Positions 30,201-45,200 of a stretch of 64,000 nucleotides of DNA are shown piece after piece. Under the pieces are notes generated by a model. It was not told the DNA's origin, searched no databases, and worked only from the letters and a program-made list of their open reading frames with translations. This DNA comes from Mesaphorura yosii (taxonomy: Eukaryota > Arthropoda > Collembola > Poduromorpha > Tullbergiidae), in contig WIXG01000079.1 in the NCBI GenBank assembly GCA_009869945.1, forward strand, positions 1 through 64,000, read 5' to 3'. The position numbers and the translations under genes were made by a program. Positions within the stretch are counted from its first letter, which is position 1. The number at the start of each line of letters is the position of its first letter.

Positions 30201-33200
30201 AAGCTGACTGTAAATCTGGTGGTGTAATTATTCATTAGTCACCTACGACTGGTCTGGATGAATCAAAACAAACGTACGCACAATAGAATGCCTTTGTCTC
30301 CTGCTGTGGAGAAATATTTTAAGCTCAGCGCGACTACGACTTAGGAAATGAACCCATTATGCATGCACACCAACTGCGCCAAAACACTGACTTCAATAAT
30401 TTTTATTGGGCTTCACCTTCTATGTGCTTCTGACTCGCAAATTTTTGGCGCGTGGCTAAAAGGTTCTGAGTAAAACAATAACGTCTAGAAAAGGTTTCGT
30501 TAGTTCGGAGCGTTCCTTTTAAAGTCACTACATTGCAACGGGAACCGCACAAGAATCAAGACTATTTTACGAGGCTACGTGTACATTCTTTTCCTCGTAG
30601 TGGACATGGCACATTGTCGTGTGGTGTTTTGAAGGCTTCATGGTAAACTACAAACATGTGTGCCCTTTTACTGGAGAAGTACGACGAAATAATGGGCCAG
30701 TCTATTTTCCTGGAACGCTGGAAAACAAATACTTACTATGTAATTCGGCATGCGAACCTTCAGCGTTTTTACTAAATGTTGACGAGGACACAGATGTCTT
30801 TCATTTTGTCTGATTTTACGCAATCCACACATGTTATCCTACCAGTGGAATGAAAGTACCTGACAGACAAGTTAAACTGGTACCACTAAAACCAGACAAT
30901 ATATTGTTGTTGTTGAAACCTTATCAAATACCGCCGAATGGATCATTTTAACAGTTCTGTGGGCATTGTTGCGAACTTGACAAAGAGAAAAGTATTGAAA
31001 ATTAATTCTGCTTCTTCGGGGAAATCTGTTCGAGTGAAATAATAAATAATCAGCATTGTTCCAGTCTGCCATATAATTTGGACTTTACTTTGCTGACACG
31101 AATTCCGTGAAATGTGAAATCAGGAACTCTGGTTTGATGGATGCGATAACGCACTTCCATTCTCTACCTTCTGCTTGCCCGTGTTCCATATTGCATTATT
31201 CATTAAGAGCAAAAAATCAGACGACGAATTGCGTGCACACACGAACCCAGTCAGCCAAGTGGCAGTAAGAGCATTCGTGATGGCCAGCCAAAAGACGTAT
31301 GCATGAAAACCCGTAATTCAATATTGGATTCTTAAGAACGAAGGAGTGGGAGTTCTGGCAAAGGAAACGGACGGAACACGTCCTTGGACGGCCTGAGTTA
31401 CATGACCGACTAGGCCCGCGTGTGAAATGTGAAAGAAAGTTCCTTCCAGTTGAATGCACTGGCCCACATATGTCGCATTTTAATACCATGTTCTGCCACA
31501 AGGTTTGATTAATTTGATGACAATGACGTAATGGGGTAAATATTGAGAGCAAACAACAAAGAAGGCTCACAATCACACGAATTTAGCGACAGGAAACTCA
31601 TTTTAATCCAACCCTTGATTCTTGCCCGTGCTTCATTTGAGAAATTCAATCATGCACATCGGGAAAATGAAATCAAGCACGTTTAATGCGTTAGGCATGC
31701 ATCAGCACATCCCGATAGAATCTTGACATTAATCTTACGCGCTTAAGGAATTTGTAACCGCATCATCGATTTTCGATGCCTGACAAAGGAAATTGAAGTT
31801 AAGTAAGCTCTTTGAAGTCAGACTTGGCTGGAAGTCGAGAAGATTGCAAACTCCAAGTTTGACACGGATGCCGAGGGCCTCAAGCTGAACGCCTCACCAG
31901 ATCTTTAAGCAGGTACGGCTCAGCGGCAGTCAAAGTTGCAAAGTCGAGAAATGATTACGTGCATAAAAGATATGCAAATTTTATTAAGAGGCTTTAAATA
32001 TTTCATCTCATCAGATTTTCTTGAACAAGTTTCTTTCTTCAAAAGAAGCCAAGCTCCCTGCCGTTCGTTGCTCGTTCGCTTTCCACTTTCATTTAGCTTC
32101 CGTGGCAGCTTTCAAGTTCAAATGACAACCTTCAATCCGTGCAAAATCCTTCGTTGTCCATCTAAAATCTCAAAGACGGTCATGCAAATTGAAATAATAG
32201 AACGCAAATTTTACTGGAAGAGTGTAATTTTCATTTCGGTGCATTGAAATAAAGATCTCAGCACGTAAATTGTAAATAAACCGTCTTTAACGAGGTAATG
32301 AAATTAGATACTGCACATTATAGTCTGTACAACATGTGATGGCTTCACATGCAACCTACTTTACTCACCGTTTTACTGCTTCTAATCAGCATTGCGATAG
32401 TAAACTGCAGTAGTAAAAGACCCCTGCGCCTTGCATGTCGGTGAGTGCGTGAATGACTGGTGCGGTGAAGTCGTGGGCTGGTGAAAGTGCGGCAAGAGGC
32501 ATGAAAATAATAATCAGCTCATTTAACGGTAATAAAAGAATTCAAGAGAAAAAATGAGAGAAATTCTCACCCAAATCAACATTCATTTTTATAGGCATAC
32601 TTTCTCCTTGGTATTAACCGGAATGCTACGACTGCTCTCAATTTTTCTTGGGAAATTGTGCGGATTTAGTGGCATTATAAACAAGTTCATGCGCTCCTTT
32701 TCGCTGAGAGGGACTCGTTACCTTTCTCTTCAATTCTCTTTCTCTTGCTTCTCTCTTCGCCCGGTATTCAAGCCCAATCTTATTATGTACTTAAATGCGT
32801 CTTTCCCCGTACGCATTTAATTGCCCTCCTTTTAATCTTACTCACTTTCATCTTACGCACAAAGCAAGCGTGGTGGAAACTTAATCCCATACTGAGACTT
32901 GAACGCAAAGCTTGCATGTCGTAAATACAAAGTAATTAACTCATTGCAGTTGTAGAAAGCAGCACTTAGCCGGCATATTTACCTTCATACTTAGTACGTA
33001 AACGCGCATACCTGCAAACACGGCACGTGGGCATGCTACATGCTTTCAGGTACATGAAAATGCCGTAAACGTCAACGAATATACGATATCGCCACACTGT
33101 AAACGTGGAAAAGGTCAACTCTTCTGGTGAGCATTCCGACCCAACTGCTTCCTTCGTTCAATTATGCAAATGAATACTGAAATCGAAAGGTAAACAGTAT

Positions 33201-36200
33201 CAACATTGACAATAAATGAATAATATAACAAACTCATTGCTCTACTTTTCTATTCAGCTTAGTTCTATTTTAGACTAGGGTAAACATATGTCTGCTGACA
33301 TGCATGCCAGAAGGCGCTGTGCTCTGGATCTTTACGAGCGATAATCTATTCGCAAAAACAAGCGCTGACCGGAAGAATCACTCAAATTGCATTCCCATTT
33401 TCAATTAGTCTTTCAAACCAACGTGTTAAAACTTGACATCAAACTAAATATCGAATTTCATTGAATCGTAAGCGTTATAGCAGCAATCGATAAAAGTCAA
33501 GCACTATTCTGAGTCTGATTGTTTTTTTAATTTCACCTGCTTTCGGCTTTCCTATCACAGTCATTGCACTCGAGTATGGCTTAGTGAGTAGTGTGGACAC
33601 GACGCGTGCACGAAAACGAAAGAAAATGTTTCGATTGCTCCTGCTACACCGAACATATATTGCTTTCCTGGCGCGTAGCAAGCAGTATTGCTGTTTGAAT
33701 AAGTGGTATGACCTATAAATCATGCTGACACGTAATAACTACGGCTGTTGTATTTTTTTCTGCTTTCTCCTCGCAGAAATGCCAAGATAATACTTGTCAA
33801 ATCGATTACTACGATTGCTTTTACTTTCCCCTCCATGTTCCATTTCGCGCTCTACAACTCTCCAATCATACACTAATAATTTCTTCTCTTGTCATTTTTG
33901 AAAAGAAATCTTATTTCTTACTTAAAACTACTTCTGAACGAGCAGCAATCCAGTTCAGCACGCTGTCGTGAGTGCGAACCGGCTGCTTCTTCTGGTTTTA
34001 ATGAGATTGTACGGGTTCGGATGGACAGTTTTACAATGACAATCAACAAGGAAGCGTCCGTAACGAAGGACGAAAGAAACAAATTACCAGGTGTCACTCC
34101 AGTTTTCATCTTGAGCCCACACGTACGCAAGAAACATATTTTCTCACGTGTTACTCTCGGCCCACAATGCTTAAATTAAATGGCGTGCTTCTTACTTGAG
34201 GAACCTTTAAATCTAAAAACGAGGATGATAATGAAGTAGCATGGTTGGTCCAATTTGCCACTGCAAGTTTAATTGGCCACTTGGTCGGCCAATGGCGACC
34301 CATTTCTATTTTGTACACAAACTTTAGAACAACTCTATGAAAGACTGCAGTCATCCTGTTTACATATTCCACTGCTTGACTGTTTGTCTTGCAAAAGTGC
34401 AAATATGAAGTTTGCAAAATTGATGTGAAACTAGGTTAACAGTATTGGGAGTCAAGAACAATCTCACATAACACACTTGAGAAAAATTGAACAAGATCAA
34501 ATCAAATTGCATCAAACCTTGCGGAGATTCCACGCAGCATTTTTCTGCTTCATATTTATTCATGTCAATCCGAATTCCAGATCGACTTTCCAAAATTCGA
34601 GTAGTACATGAACCTAAGCATGCATGATTACATTTCGACACATCATCCGAGACAAGCACTGCTAACTGCAATGAACAGATAAGTACTGTGCCGTGCCCCT
34701 CCGAGACTGTAGGTCGTGCTACAGTAAATATTAGAATGCGATCTTGAGGGATTTTATCCAGCACGTATTGTAATACCTCCACCGCGCCAGGCAACGAATA
34801 CCGAAGCATGCAGAGTTCATAAATATAGATTTTGCAAAAGAAACTTCAACTTGACTTTATTCTAAGCAGACATGCGACACGACGCACAAACAAATTCCAT
34901 CCTTTCTTGGGCATTTATAAGAATAGGAAAAAAAGCCAACGGAATTTGGGCAATGGGAAATGGAAAAGCACACTTTGCTGCTTTGCTCGCTTCGTCTTGC
35001 TTTTTCCATCTCCGTGACAAAAGTTCATGCTGCAACTTCAACTTTCTCCAATATGAATATTAGAAAAGACAAGTAAGGCAAGTAGGCACAGAGTAAGAAA
35101 AATGTGAGCCATTTCATTCTGTCAGTCTGTCATCCCAAACTTTGCCTTCCCGCATGTGCATTGTTCCCGCTTGCCCGCAATTGACTGGAGTTGAAGCTGT
35201 TGACTTGGATAATATAAATATTTCATTGGAAAACTGAAGGAAGACGCACGGATGGAATTCGCTGTTGAAAAATTCACAGGCAAAATGCTGAAGGAAAAGA
35301 GCCGAGCTGGCTTGAAACCTCCACGCTACGGTTTTTAAACGGCAAAACACTATTATGAAGATTACCATTATTATAATAGACATGCAGTGAAAGTTGTTTT
35401 ACATTTGTGAAGGGTAAGTGCGGCATTGAAAGATTCATTTTTTCAGCGTTGAGTACTTTGCCTTTCTTCTGCCAGTCATGTTCTGCCGATCTGCAAATAT
35501 TACATGCTCCTTTGTTGTTACACACTTTACTACTCAATTCAGCACAGTATATTATTACTATTATGGCTTTATTAATTGCTCAATCTTTGTTGAGTGCAAA
35601 GCGGTAACCCGGAACAGGATTTCTCAGGAACACGGTGGACAACAAAAAGCCTAGCTTTACAATTTATTACCTCATAAACACACGCTTATTATGTTTGTTG
35701 CGGCTCCCTTCCTGTCTGGCAGCACAGAGTCCAAGTGCCCAGTGCCAAGTGTCGGAGCACGGGTGAGTTGTACGCGATTTGAGTGCCCTAATCAAAGGCT
35801 CACGTTGTGAAAATTATTATTATGATAGTCATTGCTTTCTCCTCGTTTCTTTTAAAATTACAACCTTGATGCATGAATAATAGCTTGTAATAATAATGAC
35901 CGTGGTAGTTGAACAAACCCCTACTCGTCTGTCAGGAGAAAGCGTGTGGCATTATTCATCGCATGTTGGCGGTAATTTTCTGACTATAAAACGAAATACA
36001 AAATGAAATGATTCAACATTTCAGTTCAACCATTATATTGACATTATGAGCAAAGTAAATAGTAAAGTACAAGAGCGACCGGGCCATGTTTTGCAACGAG
36101 TAAAAATCAAGCAATACGGCAGCTCGTCGATTTCGCTATGTTATTATTAATATCAATTCAAATTCGCTTGCTATTGACCGACGTAGTGATAAGCCTGCCT

Positions 36201-39200
36201 TATATCAAATAGAGTTGTCGGGCAGTTCTCGCAATGAAAAGTGTAACAGCAATATTGACACAGTATTATGTCGTGGCACGCTAGTTCACAAAAGTGTACT
36301 CAGCCTGGAGTACATTAAGTGTATTGTATTGCTCAATAATAATCATAATGGGCGCAGGAATGCCTAGAATGCCAGGGCTCGCCTTTGCTTTTAACCTGAC
36401 TATCCACTTCAGTCAGTCAGTCATTCACTTTCACTCTCGGTGACTGAATAGCAATAATAACGAGAAACATGCAAGAGAGCAATAATCATTCGTTAAAATT
36501 TTTATACGGTACGCAAGAAGTAATCGGCACTGCAATGTTTCCCGTATAACTACATTATGAAGGAACAAATTTTCTACTTTCACTCTCCTGCTGCAGGTTT
36601 TCGGGTGCCATGTTCATGTCGCGTATCAGGAAAGGCTAGTCCGCGAAACCATTGATATTTCCTTCTTGTCACACTTTTACCCGCCACAGTCGTCCCACAA
36701 AAAGATTGCATTTCTATTATTTCTTTCTCGTGGAGTAATTGCTATCGCTCGTGATTGGGTTTGCAATTTTGCGAAAACAACTTGACTCCACGGAAGCGTG
36801 GATTGAGCTATAAAATTCCCTGAAACTATAAATTAGCAAATGGTCACTCTAAGATTTCACATTGAAATGACTGCTTTGTGGATCAATAAATATGAGAAAT
36901 AAGATTGGTTGGAGCAAACACTCTCACTCATGAATTATAAGCAACTGTACTTTTCGATCAGCAGGTGGTCATATAATTTATAAAGTAATTGTTCCGTTAA
37001 ATTACATGGTCGAAGCTCACGGCAGGACATGATCCCATTTTAAAACGTATTTGAGAATTTCGCGGAAACAACTACCATTCGAAAGTGTAACATGCTTCGT
37101 GGCTTTCAGTAGTGACCAAATGAATATATTTAAAATGCTGCAAAGGTGCGTAGACACGTCTTGTTTGGAGAATGAACTGCATCTGATTATTGAAAATGCG
37201 TAAATCTATTGTCATGTACAGCTCGAGGCTCATACTTCGAAAGCATATTCACATATTCGACTGTCAACGAGAATATTTGCAAAGTGCGTAAGCAATCTAA
37301 ACCTCAAGCGATGAACTGCCACAATGGTATTCTGGTCTCCTTTGACTTCGTTCTGACCCGACGGTGATATTATTATTGCGTTACGTGTAGCGAATTATGT
37401 GCGTGTAGTTTCGTACGGAGCGTGAAGACAAAAGCACAAAATTGGCAAAGTTACACTGGCTTATTAAGGAACCAGGAGTATACTGCGCGATTGTGTTAGC
37501 GAGCGAGCGAAGCGGAGTCGTAGGAGAAAAGTTTTCATCTTCTCTTCTGCTTCATACTGTCTTATTTGTGCAAGTAAAATCTTACAAGAATACGATTTTG
37601 TCCTCTGGCATTTCTTGCTGCTCTCCTGCTTCCGAGCCGAGCCACATTGTTATCTCGCTTCCCTATTTTTTCATCCTACTTTCTAAAACCTTAATTTCTC
37701 CACCGGTTTAAGAGTTCCGTCTGCCTCATTCGTCTATTTTCTTCTCATTTAGTGACGCAACAGCACGAGATGCACGATGCAAAGATGAAAATTGAAGAAA
37801 GCAAAGTTTCGGATGCCAGGGAGCGCAGGATCAATGCGGAAAGGCTTCCATTTCTGGACACGGACGCGCGTATACTTTGACACATTTCTGTCGTTCTCGC
37901 ATGCCTGACTCTCATTTTCTTCATTTCGGATTCACACGCACTGCAGCAGCAGTCAAGCATCACATAGTCACCCACGACGGCCTCTGAAAGCAGTCCAGAA
38001 ACTTTGAGCACTGCTTAGATTCATTGTCATAGACTTTCTTTTTCTCCTTAGATTAGATCCATTTCCACTTACTACTGTCACACGCATGGATTACTATTGC
38101 CACACGCGTTTATGACTACTGCGAACTACGACAGCGAGGTCCATTCTAGTTGGAATAGAACGCTGGATTCGCATTCGAATTCGAACTGCCTCCCAGAACA
38201 AATACAAAGTTCAGGCCAGAATGAATAGGAAACAGAAACTTACTTTTGTATGGCAAGACGAGGAAAAGTTTACTTTTGCTTCTTTTCGCCAAATGAGGTC
38301 TCAGGTTTCATTTCTTTTTCTGACAGGTAGAATGCAGTTTGTTAACAAATGCCATTTATTTATGGGATAAATGATACACATTTAATGCTACACTTTACGA
38401 CTGTGAATGGCGAATTGGTGGTTGAAGACTTCGTGCCTTTCGTAAACAGTTATTAGTGAGAATGGTTCCAAGTCGAAATCTAATTTGGGGCATGGAAATC
38501 AAGTGGCTTGTCAAGAGCCAAAACTTCTGCACTTAATAAATACATTTCTCCTTGATAATGCAATAAATTCATCAAATGCATTCATTGCGCTTTTTATAGC
38601 ACCCTGAACCATTATCAGCGCTCTTTTATTGCTGCTCCAGATTTAACTTAATTTATACATTCAGCGTACAAACTGCAATAAAGCCACAAGATCTGTATCG
38701 CACAGAAAGTCTTGTGCCAAGTACCTTGTATTGATTTTTGCTGAGATTGTAAACTGTTCCTGCTCTTGGCTCTTGGCGGTCGGTCGGTCCTTAAAATTAC
38801 GTGCAGCGGGCGTGCATGTGAATTTGAGAATGTATCTGGATACCTCGTACCCATTATATTTATTACCTCCAAATGTGGGTAACTGACCAGAAAAATCTAA
38901 CCCAAGCAAAATATTAAAGTAGCAGGTCCAGGCCCACATACGCTTTTAGCTATCGATTTCTTTTTACGCTGACTTTATGAATTTCTATAAAAAACTTATC
39001 AAGGGGCCAAGCCTCAGCGTCAGTGGAGAGATGCGGACGAAAGGTACATAAAAATGGATCACCACGCAGAACATACAACAGTGTTGCTGCTGCGGCACCA
39101 TTCGAGATCCATCGACCAGACGAAAGCTGGGGCGTAGAGGCAAGAGGACTTGCACAGAATATCTAAAAATATAAAACTTTCTTTCTTTTTCTGTACGAAA

Positions 39201-42200
39201 AATTATAGAATGACCAGCACAGAGCAGAGCGAAGAACGTTGGAGTGTCGGAGCTGCCAGGAAAAGAAGAAATCCAGTCAATTTATTCTTACGTATTTATG
39301 TGCTTCTTTTTCTCCGATTCGTGTCCACTCCTCAATCTGAGATTCTGTGTGGCTTTTGCAATCACAAAAGAAGTATAAAATATTGTAGGGGGAAGAGTGG
39401 ACTCGAGAATAAATCCAAAGCCAACGAAATACGAGGAAGTACGAGGAACTCTTTTAACGCATCCTGAATTGTAGAAACGCAATGCGTAAAAGTGCGTACC
39501 TGTGTTATTATTACTTCTGGAAATGCCAAGATTCAAGACATTTCTGTATAATGCGCAGCAAAGCTCGTGGTTTAGGAGCGAGAAAGAAAGAAGGAGACCA
39601 AACTGTCATGCCGGAGATCAGGCAGAGAAGATTCAAAAGATGAAAACGGATCTACTTTTATCTTTATTACTCACCAAAGCCAAGAAACATGAAACAAAAA
39701 TCTCGTATCGAATATTTTGCAAGCGAAAAACCTCGAACCCTGAAATCAATACTAAAAGTAATGTAATGTTAAGGACAGGAATATGGAATAACGCTCAGAC
39801 TGTAATGGCAAAAATTTATTAATATTGAATGTCCATTCTGGTTCTTCATTTCCAACTGGCCAGCACAACGCAATACGCAATGGTTGCGAGGTAAAGCCAA
39901 AAGCAAACCGGTCATCGTTCCACGGTTGTTCGCGCTGGGTGTTTATCCGCAATTTTTGTGTGACACAACCGAAAGGTGAGCTCAAGATTGGAGACATGGA
40001 AGACCATCTTGGGCACTTTCCTTCCGGGAATAAAAGGAATTTAATCCCATCTATTGCGATTACTTTGTTTACGACAACATTGTCGATCATTTTCCTTTCC
40101 CAGTACTGCTGTTGACGCTATAAAAGATTTTGTTTACAACCAATTTGCCAGGTCTATCAGAAAAATATTATTCAATGAAGAGGGAAGGAAGGAAAATGAC
40201 AAAATTTCCTTCGGTGGGAGATGAGACAGCTATGGTGGAAAATGGAAATGCAGGAAGGTTGTGGGATCTCTTACATTTTTCGTCATCCGAGTGTTCTCAA
40301 ATCTAATCGTAAAATACAAATGACAGTCAGTTTCGTGCTCTTTTCCATTTCAAGGTTGTCAATGGCGTTGATCCTGTCATTTTGTGTGCTAAGGTAGTAA
40401 GTAAAAATTCTGAGATCGTGATCCTACAGTTGGCTTCCAGATTCAACAGTAATCAGCTACAAAGGGAAATGGGCAGCCATCTAAGATAGGTCGTATGGCT
40501 CACGAGTCATGGACGATGTCAAATGTGCGTGTTTAATGTCATCAAGATCCTTGGCAATGTAATTCGAGGGTGATCCACCCCAACCACAAAAGACTCCATT
40601 AACACATGTGTTAATGTCTGACTTTAAGCCCCTCCGAATTGGTAGAGTGATACAAACCAGAGTCAGAGTCCATCTCCGTCTCACACCCTCGCCTCAAACG
40701 CATCCCTTCATACGTTAAGTGGAGGTAAGTTAATTATAGGATCAAGCCCTGCACCATATTTCTCTGGGAAGTCTTCTTGTAATCTCTTTTCTGCTTTTAA
40801 GGCATTTCAGTAATCTATTTTTTCCCACCAGCGGTAAGGCGTTGCTGGAGTACACATCAAGATAAAAATAGTTATTATCTAACCAATCTCAGGCTTGAAT
40901 TATTGTTATTGTGTTCATTAATAAACTGACGCATGCGCGGGAAAGCTGTATGTATGAGGAGTGCATTGTTGATCAAATTGTTTCACCTGAAGCCATCTAA
41001 CTTTGTTCTGTGACTAATCAAATTCCGAATGAATGGGTTCCTGGCTTTCCTGGTTTATGTTAACTGTTTTCTCACAACGATTGTGACGAGAAAAATATAA
41101 TTTAGTTAACTGTATAAACACGGAACAAATATCGAATTATCGCCAACTATTACGATCTGCTCCGTGCAATCATTCGTGAGCTCGTGTGTTGTTCTCTAGA
41201 ATGCTATGTAAGACGATCGCAATTTTGAACAAAAACAATAGGAAATAGCCTCGCAAAAGTCGCAGAAGTAGAGCACCATGGAAGGAGGACGCATTGCATT
41301 TGTTCAGTATTTGTCTTAGGTTCAATTAGGTTGTCACAAAATTCGGTACACGAATGGCCCAGAGGTAAACGACTTTGTGAGAGAATGGCCATCGAACAAT
41401 CCCACTGTTCTATTTTTTAGAAACAGATGGTCAAGATACCAGCTTGGGAGATAATTGCCAAAGACAAGAAAGAACACACAACATGCCACGAAATCAAGAT
41501 TTCACCATTAAGAACATGCCTAGCCTTCAAGCATTACTTCTAATCAATTGGTAATTTGACGTTATACACTGAATCTGCGAACAGCAGAATGCTTTGCGCT
41601 TGCACATTAATTATGCAATGGCCAAAAGTGAGCTGGAGGTGAATTTTGATTCTGTGTATCACTAGTATTCCACCGGAAGTATTCCACTGCGAGGCTTCCT
41701 AAATGTCTTTTCTTCGTTTCGAAAATGGTCGAAGTGCAAACGTACACATTCGTTGATTTCGAGCGTATCAGACGCAAATTTTAAATACTCTGTGCGCGTA
41801 AAGTGTAGGCTTTTTAAAATGTAGTAAATATTTTCGCATGGATTGCAGCATGAGAAAAGCTTCAGCTGGAAGATTAAGATAGCATGATACGAAACATACC
41901 GATGGAAAACCATTCTCATCGTGCCATGCACTGGCTCATACTTTTGCTGTGCCTCATCATCACTAGTATCGCTCTCTCAGACAAACACAGTTGATGCTTG
42001 ATGGGATCATGATGCTGAAGAGAAAGGCTTTTTGGCGCTACATGATCAATTTATTATTCTTAAAAAGATCCACTGTGAAAATTCCGTGCCATCTTCACAT
42101 TTCTGTCTATGCGAGTAGTCCTAGTCCAAAGTCTCGCCTCTCTACGGCAGTGTTTCATTAGGAGAGATTAAAAAGTCTACAATTAATTGTTCCCAGCTTC

Positions 42201-45200
42201 ACAAAAACGGAAGCGGAGAATTGCTGCTGGGTATAAAATGAGTAGTCGCAGCCGTACCATATTGCCGCTGCTGTAAACACTGACTCAAAAACTCATCACT
42301 CCATTTTTGTCCTCTCTTTTGTTTATGTTCGGATTCTGCACACTGCTCAGCATTGACGCATTGCTGCTGACGCTATTTTGGTACTGGCGTTAATGTGAAG
42401 TTGCTAATTAATCTGCGTGGAGATAAAGACAGAATAAAAAATGAATGCGCCCAAAATATCTTCGTCGTCGTTGTTTGCGTGCTCGCGGTCATCATTATTT
42501 ATTCTTAAAATATTCTAATGCGTTGAATCTTTATTAATAAATGACTCATTTTTCATTCTGGAATTCCTTTGTGCATGTCCGCAGCCTACTTCCTTGATTT
42601 GACTTGCTTTCAAATCTGAACCAGCCTGGTGTCTATGCAATATTAGTTTGCGAATATTTATGTATTAATAAATTTTTAACCTTTTAATAAGCTTGGATAC
42701 ATTACTCGTAGTTTATTCTGCTGCTGACAGTAAGATCACAATGGAATAATGTGAATATTGTATTGCTCTCCTTACGAGCCTTGGCCTGCAATGCATCGAT
42801 AAGGATGCATTAAAATTCCGAGCACTTATCCATCTTGCTTCCATATTAAGCCGCTTCTCCCAATTTTGATGGACCTTGTAATTCTATTATTCTGTGATGT
42901 CACTTAATCGTGTCGCTAATAGAAAGACGTGGCCGTGAACATCATTAATTACAAAATTATTTAATCTCCTTGGGATATGGCGACCACACTGTTTTACTGA
43001 TGCTTGAGCATCTAAGGCAAATGATGAATAGAATTTGCGTGAGAAAGTGACTGATTGTTGATTCATGCTTACGTCGGAAAAATGTCATTACGAAAGACAA
43101 CCATTATTTAGACTTAGGCAATGGCGACGGGCGGACACCGATATGATATGAGATCATCATTCATAAAACCTCGTCGACGAATCCTCCAAAACTGCTTGCA
43201 TTTTGTGATAGCTTGTAATAATCTGCGTCTTATATTTTATGATCGTCACGTTCACGAGCAACACAAATGACAGCGAAAAACCTTCATGCATTCTGCTCGA
43301 AGTCGACGTAAAATACACATTCCACGTACGACTCGTATCAAAGCACGTTTGCAAAACCAGTATCTTGTGAAATATTAGATGCTGTGTCGCAGCGGATAAG
43401 CTCTCAAGGTTGCAAAACCTACGCCCGTGCGCGGAGCACAGACAAATCGGCATGAGCACGAATGCTGATAAGATTTTAAGTAAACGAAGATTACGCTGCT
43501 TCAGAGCGAATTTTTTAACTCTAGACATCTCAGCTTGACCTCATTTAAAAGGACCTACCTTTCGGTCATTCAATTTAACCACTTGTCGAATATTTATTCA
43601 AAGAACTCAATTTATGATAAAAAAAATCACTATTCGCACTCGCAAATTCAATCCAATCCGGACTAAAAAGAACAAAATTTACGAGCATCTGCAAATAAAA
43701 CGAACTCATGCCAGACGGAATTCAATTAACATGTAGAATGCAGTCAATAATTAATTTTTCTGTTCCTTCAAGCACAACACCCTTAAGACAATTGAATTAG
43801 TAATTAAGTTGAAGATAACGCTAGACTGACAGCGGAAAGATAATTTATTCCACACAGGCAGGATTCAAAGTACTCTTCATGTATGCAAAGTGCAATGTTG
43901 AGCGTGAGTATTCGCAGAGCTGATGTTGGGCTCTGTACGAGAGTCAGTTTGGCAATAAAACACTTCCAACCTCATTTCCATCAAACTCACACACTCCATC
44001 AACTCGCCTCACTCGAAGATTAAGAAAAAAATCTCTCAAGGACGCGAGATAAGATTTATAAATTAGGATGAAGGAGCGTAAAAAGATCGTAACTGAGGTC
44101 CAGTTTGCAACACATGCAAGCCAGCATGCTAACAGTACACGAGCTGTGTACTAATTTATGTAAATTTAAATCTGCTGATTTACAGTCTTCTTCTCGCAAA
44201 ACATAAAATTGCGAATTACATGAATACAGACGAGTGTTAAAAGGGAGGATCGAGCAATTCATTTTGCGAACGTCAGTTCTGTAATTACTTGCACGAAAGT
44301 TGTACTTGAGTTGAGGATTATTTGTTTTGACATAAAAAGAAAAGATCACCTGCAGCCAAATTTGTACCTTTGCTTCTTCTTCGCACTGCATAATGAAGTG
44401 CAATTAGTTTGTGTTCGTAGGTTTATTAGTTCAGTCTAGATTCTTGGTTGAGGTTGGCGTGTCCGTGTCGTCAGGTTTCATGGTTCCATACATGGGAATT
44501 GAACATAAAAACCTGGCAGAGTACGAGCTCGAATGACCAGGTAACATGTCCGCATGTCGCTCGCTCGCTTACTCGGACTGATGTGCGCTCTTAATGATCT
44601 TGAATGAACATATTCGAACTGGTTGAAAATGTCAAATGGTAGGAACGTGCCATACTTGCTTCGCTTTTTTGCACAATATGTTCCGACTAATTGCTATGCC
44701 TTGGTCACTTTCATACCTCTCTCTCTTTCCAATAGGTCAGATTAGGAAAACAATTTTAATTGCACCAATTAAAAGAGTAGGGACACATAATGCAGTCGAG
44801 GACAGATGAGATTAAGATTTGGTGAAAATCGAGGTCTTTGACACGAGGCACGAAAATTGCTGTACGTAATTTACATGTGGAATGCAACCACGACAAAATA
44901 CAAACTTACATACACAGAGACACGGATGTTTCAATGCTTTACGAGCGAGAGTACACGAAAAATCAAACCCTTTCTGGCCATTAGCCTTCCTCTGACTTGG
45001 CTATTTGTTTCAGTCCCGAGTTGAGCAACCAATGCAATTTCATATGAAACGAAGTTTCTGTTTCGCGTTCGCATTTCTTGCGAAAACCAGGGGAAATATG
45101 AGAAATGTGTCAGGTATAACGAAAGCGGCTTTCATCTTCCTCGTTTCGACTCTCGTCTGCTTGTTCTATCTTTCTGTGCTCATTTTTCATCTCTGCTCTA

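Noticed and set aside
34360-34809. Longest open frame in the window (149 codons, minus strand, ATG start)
   Set aside because: One frame of this length is about what chance gives in 64 kb at this composition, no domain is recognisable, and there is no splice or promoter support.
42230-42240. GGGTATAAAATG as a promoter
   Set aside because: TATAAAA occurs repeatedly by chance at this base composition, and no initiator or gene follows.
44512-44542. ACCTGG...CCAGGT inverted repeat
   Set aside because: Arms of only 6 bp, no transposon-like flanks and no second copy seen.
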